From NCBI RefSeq assembly GCF_001282115.1, contig NZ_LJBR01000082.1:1-48956 (forward strand): DNA of 48,956 nt, read 5' to 3'. A program made the translations under genes and the position numbers. How positions within the stretch are numbered: position 1 is the stretch's first letter; every line of letters starts with the position of its first letter. This DNA comes from Streptomyces sp. NRRL B-24085. GTDB lineage: Bacteria > Actinomycetota > Actinomycetes > Streptomycetales > Streptomycetaceae. The notes beneath the pieces were generated by a model. The model worked only from the letters and a program-made list of their open reading frames with translations, made no database searches and was not told the DNA's origin. Below are positions 25,583 to 34,977 of this stretch, one piece after another.

Positions 25583-26866
25583 TCAGGCAGCGTTCGAGGA
25601 GGCGGAAGAGGAGGGTGTCGAGGGTGCCTTGAGGAACGTGTTCCAGCCGCCCGCCGGCTCCTGGCCGACGTCGAGCGTGCGCAGCTTGGCGAGCACCTCC
25701 GGCTTCTGCACGTCCATCCAGTCGACGAACTGCCGGAAGGAGACCATGCGGACGTCGGCGCCCTTCTCCTTCTCCCGCGCGATGTGCTTGAAGGCCTGCT
25801 CCACGGCGTCCATGTAGATGCCGCCGTTCCAGTGCTCGAAGTGGTTGCCCACGAAGAAGGGGGCGCGGTTGGTCTCGTAGGCCCGCTGGAAGCCGGCGAT
25901 GTAGGCCCCGGCGGACTGCTCACGCCAGCCCGGGTAGTTGTGGGCGGGCGCGTTGGTCGAGTTGATCGACTGGTTGGCGAGCATGTTGTAGTCCATGGAC
26001 AGGACCTCGAAGCCGCGTCCGGGGAACGGTATCTGCTGAAGCGGCAGGTCCCATATGCCGTTCTTCTTCCCGGGCCAGACCTGGCGGCCGCCGGGCGAGG
26101 AGGCGTCGTAGCGCCAGCCGAGCTCGCGGGCGGTGGGCAACAGGTTGTCCTGGCCCAGCAGGCAGGGGGTGCGGCCGCCGACGAGTTCCTTGTCGTAGTC
26201 GAAGGGCAGCGCGGGCAGGTCGGTCCAGCCGGTGTTGGTGCGCCACTCCTTGACGAAAGCTTTCGCCTGCTGGATCTCGCTCTTCCACTGCTGGGGCGTC
26301 CAGTTGCCGACGGTGCCGTAGCCGGAGCAGAAGTGACCGTTGAAGTGGGTGCCGATCTCGTGCCCCTCGAGCCAGGCCCGGCGGATGTTGGTCAGGGTCG
26401 CCTTGACGTGCTCGTCGGTGAGGTAGCCGATGTCGGAGGCACCGCGGGGGTTGTTCGGGGGGTCGTAGAGCCGCTTCTTCGACTCGGGCAGCAGATACAG
26501 CCCGGAGAGGAAGAAGGTCATGTGCGCGTCGTGCTTCCTGGCGAGGTCGAGGAAGCGCGGGAAGAGGCCGTTACCGACCTCGCCGGCGCCGTCCCAGGAG
26601 AAGACGACGAACTGCGGCGGGGTCTGGCCGGGCTCCAGCGGCACCGGCTTGCCGGGCTGGTGGGGCTGCTTGCCGGTGAAGGAGGTGGAGCCGTCGCCGA
26701 TGGGGCGCGCGGTGGGGGTCGGCTTCTTGCTGGGCGGGGAGCCGGCCCCGTGGGTCACCCCGTCCGAGCCGTCCGAGCCGGTGAGAGTGCCGCACCCCGA
26801 GAGTCCGACGGCGGCCGCGGCGCCCGCCCCGAGGCCTATGGCTCCCCTTCGAGTGAGAGAGTGCAT
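25583..26866 (-). CDS. secreted lipoprotein with polysaccharide deacetylase-like fold
   Basis: 427-residue exported protein. The N-terminus has a twin-arginine-like start (LTRRGAIGLG) and a lipobox LSGC (C25), then a Ser/Pro/Lys linker. The NodB-type metal motif is present as SWDGAGE (D92) and GTHFNGH (H174, H178). The first aspartate of the usual TFDDG, the catalytic base, is W91. Either the activity differs or the fold has become a binding protein. ATG 26866 is used; GTG 26884 lacks a ribosome site. It sits between the histidine phosphatase and ccsX genes on the same strand. Confidence 0.82.
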   Translation of the reverse strand: MHSLTRRGAIGLGAGAAAAVGLSGCGTLTGSDGSDGVTHGAGSPPSKKPTPTARPIGDGSTSFTGKQPHQPGKPVPLEPGQTPPQFVVFSWDGAGEVGNGLFPRFLDLARKHDAHMTFFLSGLYLLPESKKRLYDPPNNPRGASDIGYLTDEHVKATLTNIRRAWLEGHEIGTHFNGHFCSGYGTVGNWTPQQWKSEIQQAKAFVKEWRTNTGWTDLPALPFDYDKELVGGRTPCLLGQDNLLPTARELGWRYDASSPGGRQVWPGKKNGIWDLPLQQIPFPGRGFEVLSMDYNMLANQSINSTNAPAHNYPGWREQSAGAYIAGFQRAYETNRAPFFVGNHFEHWNGGIYMDAVEQAFKHIAREKEKGADVRMVSFRQFVDWMDVQKPEVLAKLRTLDVGQEPAGGWNTFLKAPSTPSSSASSNAA

Positions 26867-26972
26867 GCTTCCCCGATTCGTCACGTGCTTGGGTGGTCAC
26901 CCAGTCAGAGGCAGTGACGAGGGGGGAGGTTCCAGGCCGTTTTTCCGGATTACGTAACAACGAGGCCGAGGT

Positions 26973-27034
26973 GGCGCGCCCCTGACAGGGGCGCGGGGAA
27001 CTGCGCGACCAGCCACAACGGACCCGCAGCTCCC
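26973..27034 (+). repeat. copy C of the intergenic repeat with hairpin
   Basis: The inverted arms GCGCCCCT and AGGGGCGC, separated by GAC, lead into the core GGGGCGCGGGGAACTGCGCG (from 26988) and a GACCCGCAGC tail, matching copies A and B. The copy ends about ten bases before the stop of the histidine phosphatase gene. The hairpin could help end that transcript. Confidence 0.75.
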
Positions 27035-27044
27035 CACGAACCGA

Positions 27045-27734
27045 CTACGCCCCGAACGCCTTGCTCTTGCCCTTCACCGGCCGCGCACCCGCCCGGAGAT
27101 GAACCGGCACCAGGTCGATCGCCGGCTCGCTGTACCCCACGGACACGATCCGGTCGCCCTGGTACGTGAAGGACGTCAGGGAGGCGAGCGTGCACTGCCG
27201 CTTGCGCGGGTCGTGCCACAGCCGCCGCTTCTCGACGTAGGACCGCACGATCCAGATCGGCAGCTGATGGCTGACCAGGACGGCCTCGTGCCCGCGCGCC
27301 CGGTCCCTGGCCGCGTCCAGCGCCCCCTTCATCCGGACGACCTGGTCGATGTACGGCTCGCCCCAGGACGGCTTGAAGGGGTTGACGAGGTGCTTCCAGT
27401 TCTCCGGGTTCTTCAGCGCCCCGTCGCCGACGCCGAAGGTCTTGCCCTGGAAGACGTTCTCCGCCTCGATGAGCCGCTCGTCGGTCGCGAGGTCGAGGCC
27501 GTGCGCCTTGGCGATCGGCGTGGCCGTCTCCTGCGCCCGCTCCAGCGGGGAGGCGCAGACATAGGTGACGTCCCGGGGGGCGAGGTGCTCGGCGACCCGG
27601 TCGGCCATCTGCCGGCCGAGCTCGGAGAGGTGGTAGCCCGCGAGACGGCCGTAGAGGACCCCGTCGGGGTTGGCGACCTCGCCGTGCCGCATCAGGTGGA
27701 CGACGGTGATGTCGCTGTTGCTGGGGGTGCTCAT
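27045..27734 (-). CDS. histidine phosphatase (phosphoglycerate mutase-like)
   Basis: 229-residue member of the histidine phosphatase superfamily. The phospho-accepting histidine is H17 in LMRHGEV, and [10 protein letters not shown] and [11 protein letters not shown] supply the other arginine and histidine of the pocket. ATG at 27734 overlaps the hemL stop by four bases (ATGA), so the two are coupled. The substrate is unknown. A phosphatase next to hemL and the cytochrome c genes may serve haem metabolism, but that is inference from position. Confidence 0.9.
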   Translation of the reverse strand: MSTPSNSDITVVHLMRHGEVANPDGVLYGRLAGYHLSELGRQMADRVAEHLAPRDVTYVCASPLERAQETATPIAKAHGLDLATDERLIEAENVFQGKTFGVGDGALKNPENWKHLVNPFKPSWGEPYIDQVVRMKGALDAARDRARGHEAVLVSHQLPIWIVRSYVEKRRLWHDPRKRQCTLASLTSFTYQGDRIVSVGYSEPAIDLVPVHLRAGARPVKGKSKAFGA

Positions 27735-29050
27735 GCTGCCGTGGCCTCCGCCGCCGCTCGGGCCGCCGCCGGGAGGGCGTCGGCGATGCGCTGAACCGCC
27801 TGGTCGTCGTGGGCCGTGGAGACGAACCACGACTCGAAGGAGGACGGCGGCAGGTAGACGCCGTTCTCCAGGAGGGAGTGGAAGAACGCGGTGAACCGGA
27901 AGGACTCCTGTGCCTTGGCGTCCTCGTAGTCGCGCACCGGCCGGTCGGTGAAGAACACCGAGAACATGTTGGAGGCGGTCTGCACGGTGTGCGCGACGCC
28001 CTCCTTGCCGAGCGCCTCGGAGACCAGTGAGCGGATCTGCTCGGAGACGGCGTCGACCTTGGCGTAGGCCGCGTCGTCGAGCAGCCGCAGCTGGGCGAGG
28101 CCGGCGGCGGTGGCGACCGGGTTCCCGGAGAGGGTGCCGGCCTGGTAGACGGGTCCGGCGGGGGCGAGGTGGGCCATGACGTCGGCGCGGCCACCGAAGG
28201 CGGCGGCCGGGAACCCGCCGCCCATGACCTTCCCGAAGGTCATGAGGTCGGGGCGGACCCCGTCGATGCCGTACCAGCCGCTCCTGCTGGTACGGAACCC
28301 GGTCATGACCTCGTCGGAGATGTAGAGGGCGCCGTTCTGCGCGCAGGCGTCCTTCAGTCCCTGGTTGAAGCCGGGCAGCGGCGGCACGACTCCCATGTTG
28401 CCGGGCGAGGCCTCGGTGATCACACAGGCGATCTCGCCGGGGTGCCGGTGGAAGGCCTCGTGCACGGCCTCGAGGTCGTTGTACGGCAGCACGATCGTGT
28501 CGCCGGCCTGGGCACCGGTGACCCCGGGGGTGTCGGGCAGCGCGAAGGTGGCGACGCCGGAACCGGCCGCGGCGAGCAGCGAGTCGACGTGACCGTGGTA
28601 ACACCCGGCGAACTTGATGACCTTGGTGCGGCGGGTGAAGCCGCGGGCGAGCCGGATCGCCGACATGGTGGCCTCGGTCCCGCTGGAGACGAGCCGCACC
28701 TGGTCGACGGGCTCGACCCGGGCGACGATCTCCTCGGCGAGCGCGACCTCGCCCTCACCGGGGGTGCCGAAGGAGGTGCCCTTCGCCACCGCTTCCTGGA
28801 CGGCGGCGATGACCTCGGGGTGCGCGTGCCCGAGGATCATGGGGCCCCAGGAGCAGACGAGGTCGACGTACTCCCGCCCGTCGGCGTCGGTCAGGTAGGG
28901 CCCGGTGCCGGACACCATGAAGCGGGGGGTGCCGCCCACGGCACGGAAGGCGCGGACCGGGGAGTTCACGCCGCCGGGCGTGACGGCAGACGCGCGGTCG
29001 AACAGGGCCTGCGAGACAGGCGCCTCGTATGAATAGGGCAATTCACTCAT
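27731..29050 (-). CDS. hemL: glutamate-1-semialdehyde 2,1-aminomutase
   Basis: 439-residue PLP enzyme that makes 5-aminolevulinate in the C5 haem pathway. The Schiff-base lysine is K274 in [26 protein letters not shown] binds the PLP phosphate and DEVMTGFR holds the aspartate that contacts the pyridine nitrogen. Full length for the family. It leads the haem-related block of histidine phosphatase, secreted lipoprotein and cytochrome c maturation genes, all on the minus strand. Confidence 0.96.
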   Translation of the reverse strand: MSELPYSYEAPVSQALFDRASAVTPGGVNSPVRAFRAVGGTPRFMVSGTGPYLTDADGREYVDLVCSWGPMILGHAHPEVIAAVQEAVAKGTSFGTPGEGEVALAEEIVARVEPVDQVRLVSSGTEATMSAIRLARGFTRRTKVIKFAGCYHGHVDSLLAAAGSGVATFALPDTPGVTGAQAGDTIVLPYNDLEAVHEAFHRHPGEIACVITEASPGNMGVVPPLPGFNQGLKDACAQNGALYISDEVMTGFRTSRSGWYGIDGVRPDLMTFGKVMGGGFPAAAFGGRADVMAHLAPAGPVYQAGTLSGNPVATAAGLAQLRLLDDAAYAKVDAVSEQIRSLVSEALGKEGVAHTVQTASNMFSVFFTDRPVRDYEDAKAQESFRFTAFFHSLLENGVYLPPSSFESWFVSTAHDDQAVQRIADALPAAARAAAEATAA

Positions 29051-29568
29051 ATCCTGCGACTACTCCGACCTTCTCCGGTTTGTTCGGCTTTCTCGACTCC
29101 GTTGCCGGTGACTACCTCAGGGTAGGCCAGCCCTCGCAACCCCCCGGCGTCCCGCGATCTGCGAAACTGGATGCAGATACACACAGCTCACGGAGACGAT
29201 GGCGCGCAGTCGTGTGTTCAGGGGCTGCGAAGATCCTGCGGACAGGTGTTTCAACGCACGTTTCGGCGGGCGGCCGTGGGGGAGGTCACTGACACGATGA
29301 TCGGGTTGCGCGGCGGGGCCTGCGCGTCCTAGAAAAGCAGTCGGGTGGAGATATGCATCGCGGTGGCGGACTGGGCGAGGGGACTGACGACCTGGGTCCT
29401 CGACGTGCCCGGCGGGGAAGGCACCGGCGCGAGGCGGAGGAAGCGGCCGAGACACGTCAGGGACGCGGTGCTCCGGGCACCCCGGATGAGTCGGAACGCG
29501 ACGAGCGACGTATCGAACGTCGTATCGATCCGTTGAGGGCGGGAAGCAGGAATGGTGGTCGGGTGGGG
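29051..29568. other. long divergent intergenic region upstream of hemL
   Basis: 518 bases between hemL and the 143-residue gene. The reading frame of the latter stays open back to ATG 29353, but the third codon positions there are only about 60% G or C, against nearly all in the real gene, so I read it as non-coding. The region is less GC-rich than its flanks around 29060-29210, where the hemL promoter probably lies. I found no riboswitch or clear -35/-10 pair. Confidence 0.4.
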
Positions 29569-30000
29569 GTGACGTACAAGTACTTCGGCGCGCCCGACGG
29601 CGCGACCGCGGCCCGGGTCCCGATCTCGATGCGCCCCGAGGAACTCGGCGGCGACGAGCTCGGGATGAACGGCATGTTCACCAAGATCAAGCCGGAGACC
29701 ATGGCGGCCATGGTCCTCACCGGCATCGAGGGCGTCCCCCTGCACAAGGTCCCCCCGCTCGAACTGGTCGTCCTGCACCCCGACTACGCGGTGGTCAAGC
29801 TCCCCATGACGGTCGTGGACCCACTGCGCGGCATAGGCGAGGAAGCGGTCGGCGCGGCGGCGTTCATCTGGTCGACGGTCCCGGACCGGGGCGGCCCGCG
29901 GGATGCGTTCAACGTCTACCAACTGCTGCACGAGTGGCAGGACTTCAGCCATCGGTTGCATGAGGCGGGGCATCAGCCGTACTGCCTCGTGTGGCCCTGA
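29569..30000 (+). CDS. conserved uncharacterised protein
   Basis: 143-residue soluble protein beginning VTYKYFGAPDGATAARVP. I do not recognise a domain. The text is well structured (MRPEELGGDELGMNGMFTKIKPETMAAMVLTGIEG, then LELVVLHPDYAVVKLP, FNVYQLLHEWQDFSHRLHEAGH), and near-identical proteins seem to be common beside hemL in Streptomyces, from memory. GTG at 29569 follows a G-rich stretch; GTG 29563 is an alternative. A strong terminator follows at 30021. Function unknown. Confidence 0.8.
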   Translation: MTYKYFGAPDGATAARVPISMRPEELGGDELGMNGMFTKIKPETMAAMVLTGIEGVPLHKVPPLELVVLHPDYAVVKLPMTVVDPLRGIGEEAVGAAAFIWSTVPDRGGPRDAFNVYQLLHEWQDFSHRLHEAGHQPYCLVWP

Positions 30001-30020
30001 GCTGAGGCTTCCCGAGAGTG

Positions 30021-30048
30021 GGGCGAGGTCTTCGGGCCTCGCCCTTTT
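30021..30048 (+). terminator. UUCG-tetraloop terminator
   Basis: The stem GGGCGAGG pairs with CCTCGCCC, extended by two more pairs closing a TTCG loop (30031-30034). A run of four T follows. This is a textbook Rho-independent terminator for the 143-residue gene and insulates the two-component genes downstream. Confidence 0.85.
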
Positions 30049-30129
30049 GGCGTCGGCGGCAGCCCGGTCGTCGACACCTGCGCGGTCCCCGGCGGCGCTC
30101 TAACACTGGCCTCAGGTCGGCCGGGGACA

Positions 30130-30861
30130 ATGAGCCGCAAAACATCGACGGGAGGGGGCGGGCCGGGCGTGCGGATCATGATCGCGGATGACGAAGCGGC
30201 CATCCGGGATTCCCTGGAGCGGGTGCTCCAGGTCGAGGGTTACGACACCAGCACCGTCGCCAACGGTCTCGCCGTGCTCGACGGGGTCGGCGGGGCGGGC
30301 GGTGACACGCTGGACCTGCTGATCCTCGACGTGATGATGCCCCGCCTCGGCGGGTTGGAGACCTGCCGGCGGTTGCGGGCCGCGGGCCGGGATCTGCCGG
30401 TGTTGATGCTGACCGCCCGTGACCAGGTCTCCGACCGGGTCGCGGGGCTGGACGCGGGCGCCGACGACTACCTGCCCAAGCCGTTCGCCACCGAGGAGTT
30501 GCTGGCCCGGGTGCGGGCCCTGCTGCGCCGGCGCACGCCGACCGACGAGGAGTCGCAGATCCTGTCGTTCGCCGACGTCCGGCTCGACCCCGACCGGTTC
30601 GAGGCGTGGCGGGGCGGGCGGTCGCTGCACCTGACCCGGACCGAGTTCTCCCTCCTGGAGGTCCTGATCAGCAACGCGACCCGGGTCGTGACCCGTGACG
30701 CGCTGTTCGAGGCGATCTGGGGCTGGGGCATGAGCTCCACCGCCAACAACCTCCAGGTGTACGTGAGCTACCTGCGCCGCAAGATGGAGGCCGAGGGCGA
30801 GCCGCGCTTGATCTACACGCTGCGCGGCCTGGGATACACGCTGCGGGAGACCCCTCCGTGA
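30130..30861 (+). CDS. OmpR-family response regulator
   Basis: 243-residue regulator. The receiver domain has the acidic pocket DDE (residues 20-22), phospho-acceptor D67 in LLILDVMM, and lysine in LPKPFA. The C-terminal winged helix ([25 protein letters not shown]) binds DNA. ATG 30130 has GGGGA close upstream; GTG 30169 would give the more usual VRIMIADDE start. The stop overlaps the kinase start by four bases (GTGA). Targets are unknown, though the convergent MMPL exporter is a candidate. Confidence 0.93.
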   Translation: MSRKTSTGGGGPGVRIMIADDEAAIRDSLERVLQVEGYDTSTVANGLAVLDGVGGAGGDTLDLLILDVMMPRLGGLETCRRLRAAGRDLPVLMLTARDQVSDRVAGLDAGADDYLPKPFATEELLARVRALLRRRTPTDEESQILSFADVRLDPDRFEAWRGGRSLHLTRTEFSLLEVLISNATRVVTRDALFEAIWGWGMSSTANNLQVYVSYLRRKMEAEGEPRLIYTLRGLGYTLRETPP

Positions 30862-32309
30862 GCAGGCCCACCGGCCGGGAACCGCGCCGGCTGACCCGAT
30901 GGTGGCGCCGGCGGTCCCTGCGGGCCAGGCTGACGGTGATCGCGGCGACGGCCATCGCGGTCAGCGTGTTCGTGGCCTTCCAGGTGGCCAGCGAGCTGCT
31001 GGGCGGGGAGCTCCAGGACAGCGCCAAGGATCAGTTGCGCGCCGATTCCCGCGTCCTGGCGGCGGACGCGGAGCGCGCCGGTCCGGCTCAGGTCCGGCTG
31101 CCGCCGTATCCCGGATCAGGTCGGCTGGTGCGGGTCATCCTGCCCGACGGCTCGGTCCGCACGCCGGCCGGCCAACCCTCGCTGCCCCCGGTCAGCGAGC
31201 GCGCCGAGCGCGTGGCGCGGGGCGTGTCGGCCGACCTGATGGAGTCGGACGACAGCGACGAGGACGGCTACCTCGTCTACACGCTGCGGGCCGGCGACGG
31301 CGCGGTCCAGGTGGCCCACGTCGTCGACGACAGCCCGCTCAACCGGTTCGGGGCGGGCATGCTGCTGATCGGGCTGCTCTGCGTGGTCGGCGGCGCCCTT
31401 GTCGGGCGGACCGTGGCACGGGCCGGGCTGGCACCGATCGACCGGCTGACCGCCGCCGCGGTACGTGTCGCGGACACCCGGGATCTCGACGCCGACATCC
31501 CGGACGAGGGCGGCGGGGAGATCCGGCGGCTGATCCGGTCGATCAACGACATGCTCGCCGCGCTCCGCGACTCCCGGCGGGCCCAGCGGCTGCTCGCCGA
31601 GGACGCCGCCCACGAGCTCAAGACCCCGCTCACCAGCCTGCGCCTCAACGCCGAGCTGCTGATCCGGCTCGATCGGCGCGGCACCCTGGACAGCGCGCTA
31701 CCGGCGGAGAGCCGGACCCGGCTGCTCAAGGATCTCGGCGCCCAGGTGGCCGAGTTGAGCACCCTCGTCGCCGAATTGACCGACCTGGCGCGCGGTGACG
31801 TCAGCGACGAGAGCACCGAGCTGCTCGACCTCGCCGACGTGGTGGTGGCCGCCGCGGCCCGGGCGCGTTCCCGCGTGCCCGACATCGAGATCGCGCTCGA
31901 CGTGACCTCTGTCTGGGTGAGCGGGCGTCCCGCCGCGCTCGAGCGGGCGGTGCTCAACCTCGTCGACAACGCCGGCAAGTGGTCCCCCGGGGACCAGCCG
32001 GTCCAGGTCCGGCTCCATGCCGAGGGCATGTCGGCGGTGCTCGAGGTCGACGACGCCGGGCCGGGCATCGACGCCGCCGACGTACCGCGGGTGTTCGACC
32101 GGTTCTACCGTGCCGACAGCGCCCGGGCGTTGCCGGGATCCGGTCTGGGGCTGTCGATCGTGCAGCGGGTCGTCGACGCCCACGGCGGCCGGGCCACCGT
32201 CACCCGCTCCGCACGCGGTGGCGCACTGCTCCGGATCGACCTCCCGGCCGCGCCCCCGCCCACGCCGATCACACGGCCCACCGCCGGGGAGGACACCCCG
32301 AGGCGCTGA
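30858..32309 (+). CDS. sensor histidine kinase
   Basis: 483-residue membrane kinase, partner of the preceding response regulator. TM1 is at about 25-45, an extracytoplasmic sensor of about 110 residues follows, TM2 is at about 158-182, then HAMP. The phospho-accepting histidine is H252 in AAHELKTPL. The ATPase boxes are [15 protein letters not shown] (N), DDAGPGID (G1), FDRFYRAD (F) and [13 protein letters not shown] (G2). The last 13 codons ([10 protein letters not shown] end) lie inside the first unit of a tandem-repeat array, so the repeat supplies the C-terminus and the stop. Confidence 0.93.
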   Translation: MSRPTGREPRRLTRWWRRRSLRARLTVIAATAIAVSVFVAFQVASELLGGELQDSAKDQLRADSRVLAADAERAGPAQVRLPPYPGSGRLVRVILPDGSVRTPAGQPSLPPVSERAERVARGVSADLMESDDSDEDGYLVYTLRAGDGAVQVAHVVDDSPLNRFGAGMLLIGLLCVVGGALVGRTVARAGLAPIDRLTAAAVRVADTRDLDADIPDEGGGEIRRLIRSINDMLAALRDSRRAQRLLAEDAAHELKTPLTSLRLNAELLIRLDRRGTLDSALPAESRTRLLKDLGAQVAELSTLVAELTDLARGDVSDESTELLDLADVVVAAAARARSRVPDIEIALDVTSVWVSGRPAALERAVLNLVDNAGKWSPGDQPVQVRLHAEGMSAVLEVDDAGPGIDAADVPRVFDRFYRADSARALPGSGLGLSIVQRVVDAHGGRATVTRSARGGALLRIDLPAAPPPTPITRPTAGEDTPRR

Positions 32310-32580
32310 CCCGCCAGGCGGCGCGGCGCAGAACAGGGGGCGGCGGCCCTCGGGCACGGCTCCACACGCCCCACCGCCGAGGCAGGACCCCACGAGATGC
32401 CGACCCGCCCGGCGGCACAGCGCAGGACAAGGAACGGCGGACCTCGGGCACGGCCCCACGCGACCCACCGCCGGCGAAGACACCCCGGGGCGCTGACCCG
32501 CCAGGCGGCACAGCGCAGGACAGGTGATAACGGCCCTCGGGCATGGCCCCACGCGGCCCACCGCCGGGGCAGGACCGCGT
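32270..32580. repeat. 93-94 bp tandem repeat array (about 3.3 units)
   Basis: Units begin at 32270, 32363, 32457 and 32550 with CAC-(A/G)CG-(G/C/A)CCCACCGCCG and end in CTCGGGCA-(C/T)GGC. The periods are 93, 94 and 93, and the last unit is cut at about 32580. Each full unit carries a small palindrome of the form CCGCC-N-GGCGG. Unit 1 covers the 3' end of the histidine kinase gene; the others are in the spacer. The 94-base unit breaks any constant reading frame, so it is not a coding repeat. Confidence 0.85.
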
Positions 32581-32772
32581 AGTGCGGCGTGGGCCGGCGC
32601 TGGTGGCTCCGGCGTGGGCCGGCGTCGGTGGCTCGTCCCGCGGTGCGCCGGCCCCAGCCCCGGCCGCACGGCGCGGGACAAGCGGTCCGCCACCGGACAG
32701 GGCTTCGCGATGCCCAGACCCCGGCCCTCGGCGCGGGGCGCAGGACCACCGGGCGGGGTCCGTCGGCTCCGT
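32310..32772. other. repeat-rich spacer between kinase and MMPL genes
   Basis: Convergent spacer of more than 450 bases. It holds the 93-bp array, a second tandem repeat at 32586-32635 and G/C-rich filler up to the MMPL terminator. No supported gene: open frames here are shadows of the repeats. Confidence 0.7.
32586..32635. repeat. 25-bp tandem duplication
   Basis: Two adjacent 25-base units, each starting GGCGTGGGCCGGCG and ending GGTGGCTC, differing at about three positions. They lie directly after the 93-bp array. Confidence 0.7.
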
Positions 32773-32804
32773 AAAAAAGCGGGACGGGCCTGGGGCCCGT
32801 CCCG
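32773..32804 (-). terminator. terminator of the MMPL gene
   Basis: Perfect 11-bp stem (32780-32790 with 32794-32804) with a three-base loop. On the minus strand it is followed by six T. It lies 23 bases after the MMPL stop and is a strong Rho-independent terminator. Confidence 0.88.
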
Positions 32805-32826
32805 GATCTTGTCCGTGCCGCCGCGC

Positions 32827-34977
32827 TCACCGTTGCAGCGCGGCCTCCTCGTCGGCGGTGAGCGGCTGTCGACCGTCCGGCAGCTCGGCCGCCGGACGGG
32901 ACAGCCGGCTCGGCCACCACATCCGGCGGCCGATCAGCAGGGTGAGCGCGGGCACCAGGACCGACCGCACCAGCAGGGCGTCGAGCAGCACGCCGAAGGC
33001 CACCAGGAACCCGACCTCGATCAGCATCACCAGCGGAAGTGTGGCGAGGACCGCGAACGTGGCGGCCAGGACCAGGCCGGCCGAGGTGATGACACCACCG
33101 GTGGCGGAGAGGGCTTTGAGCATGCCCGCCGCGGTGCCGAGACGCACGGTCTCCTCCCGGGCCCGGCTGGCCAGGAAGATGTTGTAGTCGACGCCGAGCG
33201 CCACCAGGAACAGGAACGCCAGCAGCGGCACCGAGTAGTCGACACCCTTGAAACCGAGGACCGTGTCGAAGACGAACACGCTGCCGCCGAAGGCCGCGGC
33301 GAACGAGACGATCACCGTGGCCATCAGGACCAGCGGGGCCACGATCGCGCGCAGCAGCAGCCCGAGGACGATCAGGACGACGACGAGCACCAGCGGGATC
33401 ACCAGCTTCTCGTCGCGCTCGGTGGTCACCTCGGTGTCCATGTTCTCCGCACTCGGCCCGCCGACGATCGCCTCCGCCCCGCGCACCGCGTGCACGGCGG
33501 TGCGCACCCGCTTGATCGTGTCGTACTCCGCGGCGGTGTCCGGCGCGTCCTTCGGGAACACCGAGATGTTCGCCCAGCCCCCGCTGGTCTGCTCCGGGAC
33601 GGCCAGGGCCACCCCGCGGGTGTCCTTGACGACATCGAGGACGCGCTCCTGATGCGCCGGCCGCGTGAAGACCGTCATCGGCTGGCCGCCGAGCTCAGGG
33701 AAGTGCTGGCGGAGAACGGCGAACCCGGTGACCGACTCCGGCGCGGACAGGAACTGGTCCTGCTCCCGCAGGGCGCCGGTGTTGCCCGCCAGCCCGAGGG
33801 CGAGCACGCCGAGGATGCCGAGCGAGCCGAGCGTCGCCACCCACCGGCGACGGCTGAGGGCGGCGCCGAGCCGTCCCCACAGCCCCGGCTTCTCCTCCAC
33901 GGCCGTGCTGAACCGCGGGACGGCCGGCCAGAAGATCCGCCTGCCGAGCACCACGAGCACCGCCGGGAACAGCGTCAGCATGGCCACCAGCGCGCACAGG
34001 ATGCCGGCCGCACCGATCGGCCCCAGCCCGCTGGTGCTGTTGAGGTCCGCGACGAGCAGGCAGAGCAGGCCGGCGACCACGGTGGCCGCGGACGCGACGA
34101 CGGCCGGGGCCGCGCCGCGCAGCGCGTGGACCATCGCGACCCGGACGTTCTCGTGGTGGTGCAGGGCCTCCCGGTACCGGGCGATGAGCAACAGCGCGTA
34201 GTCCGTGCCGACGCCGAACACCAGGATCGTCAGCAGCGCCGAGTTCTGGTCGTTGACCACGATGCCGAAGCCCTTGACGAGCAGGTAGACGGTCCCCATC
34301 GCGGTGAGTGCGGCCGCGCCCACGGCCAGCAGCGGGATGATCCACAGCACCGGGCTGCGGTAGGTGAGGATGAGCAGGAGCGTGACGACGGCGATGGTGG
34401 TGAGGAGGACCTGCACGTCGATGCCGTCGAAGACGGCTTCCATGTCGCCGTCGATCGCGCCTGGGCCGGTCACGTCGAGTTCCAGGCCCGAGGGGCGGTC
34501 CTTCGCGGCGTCTCGCAACGGGCCGACGATTTCCTCCGGTGCGCCGTAGGCCGTGCTCACGTCGAGGGTGAACATCATCGCCTTGTGGTCGCTGGAGGGG
34601 CTCACCGGTGAGCCCTCGTCGTCCTCGCCGGCCGCCGCCGTCCCCTTCGGCGGGTACCGCTTGGTCAGGGTGCCGTAGTGGCGCTCGACCGTCGCGCGGT
34701 CGGCGTCGGTCATGCCGCCGGCGCGGTGGTACACGAAGACGAACGTGTTGTCGTCGCCGCCGGGGAGGCGGTCGTCCAGCACCGCCGCCTTGGTGGACTC
34801 GGCGCCGGCCGGCAGGGTGTCCACGGCGCTGTCGGTGGTGACCGAGCTGAGCTTTCCGCTCAGCGGCACCATGCCCACCGCCAGCACCAGCCACAGACCG
34901 ATCACCAACCACGGCACCCACCGGCCTGCCAATCGGCCGACCGGCGCTTGTCCGGGCGGCGCTGCGTCGACTGCCAT
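32827..34977 (-). CDS. MMPL/RND-type membrane transporter
   Basis: 716-residue exporter of the MMPL family. A first helix (WVPWLVIGLWLVLAVGMVPL) is followed by an extracytoplasmic domain and five helices with FGVGTDYALLLIARYREAL. A second extracytoplasmic domain and a second helix set with ALGVDYNIFLASRAREE follow. The GVGTDY and ALGVDY motifs carry the proton-relay aspartate-tyrosine pair. MMPL proteins move lipids, glycolipids or drugs out of the cell. ATG 34977 is chosen because AGGAGG is six bases upstream; GTG 34980 is too close. It is convergent with the two-component system. Confidence 0.93.
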   Translation of the reverse strand: MAVDAAPPGQAPVGRLAGRWVPWLVIGLWLVLAVGMVPLSGKLSSVTTDSAVDTLPAGAESTKAAVLDDRLPGGDDNTFVFVYHRAGGMTDADRATVERHYGTLTKRYPPKGTAAAGEDDEGSPVSPSSDHKAMMFTLDVSTAYGAPEEIVGPLRDAAKDRPSGLELDVTGPGAIDGDMEAVFDGIDVQVLLTTIAVVTLLLILTYRSPVLWIIPLLAVGAAALTAMGTVYLLVKGFGIVVNDQNSALLTILVFGVGTDYALLLIARYREALHHHENVRVAMVHALRGAAPAVVASAATVVAGLLCLLVADLNSTSGLGPIGAAGILCALVAMLTLFPAVLVVLGRRIFWPAVPRFSTAVEEKPGLWGRLGAALSRRRWVATLGSLGILGVLALGLAGNTGALREQDQFLSAPESVTGFAVLRQHFPELGGQPMTVFTRPAHQERVLDVVKDTRGVALAVPEQTSGGWANISVFPKDAPDTAAEYDTIKRVRTAVHAVRGAEAIVGGPSAENMDTEVTTERDEKLVIPLVLVVVLIVLGLLLRAIVAPLVLMATVIVSFAAAFGGSVFVFDTVLGFKGVDYSVPLLAFLFLVALGVDYNIFLASRAREETVRLGTAAGMLKALSATGGVITSAGLVLAATFAVLATLPLVMLIEVGFLVAFGVLLDALLVRSVLVPALTLLIGRRMWWPSRLSRPAAELPDGRQPLTADEEAALQR

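Noticed and set aside
29353..29568. Possible 72-residue N-terminal extension of the 143-residue protein
   Set aside because: Third codon positions are only about 60% G or C, and GGAG is too close to the ATG. It is kept as a finding, not as coding.
32269..32544. Minus-strand open frame across the tandem repeats
   Set aside because: The period changes between 93 and 94 bases, there is no ribosome site, and the peptide is a repeat shadow.
32270..32580. CRISPR array
   Set aside because: The whole 93-94 base unit is repeated, with no alternation of short repeats and unique spacers and no cas genes nearby.
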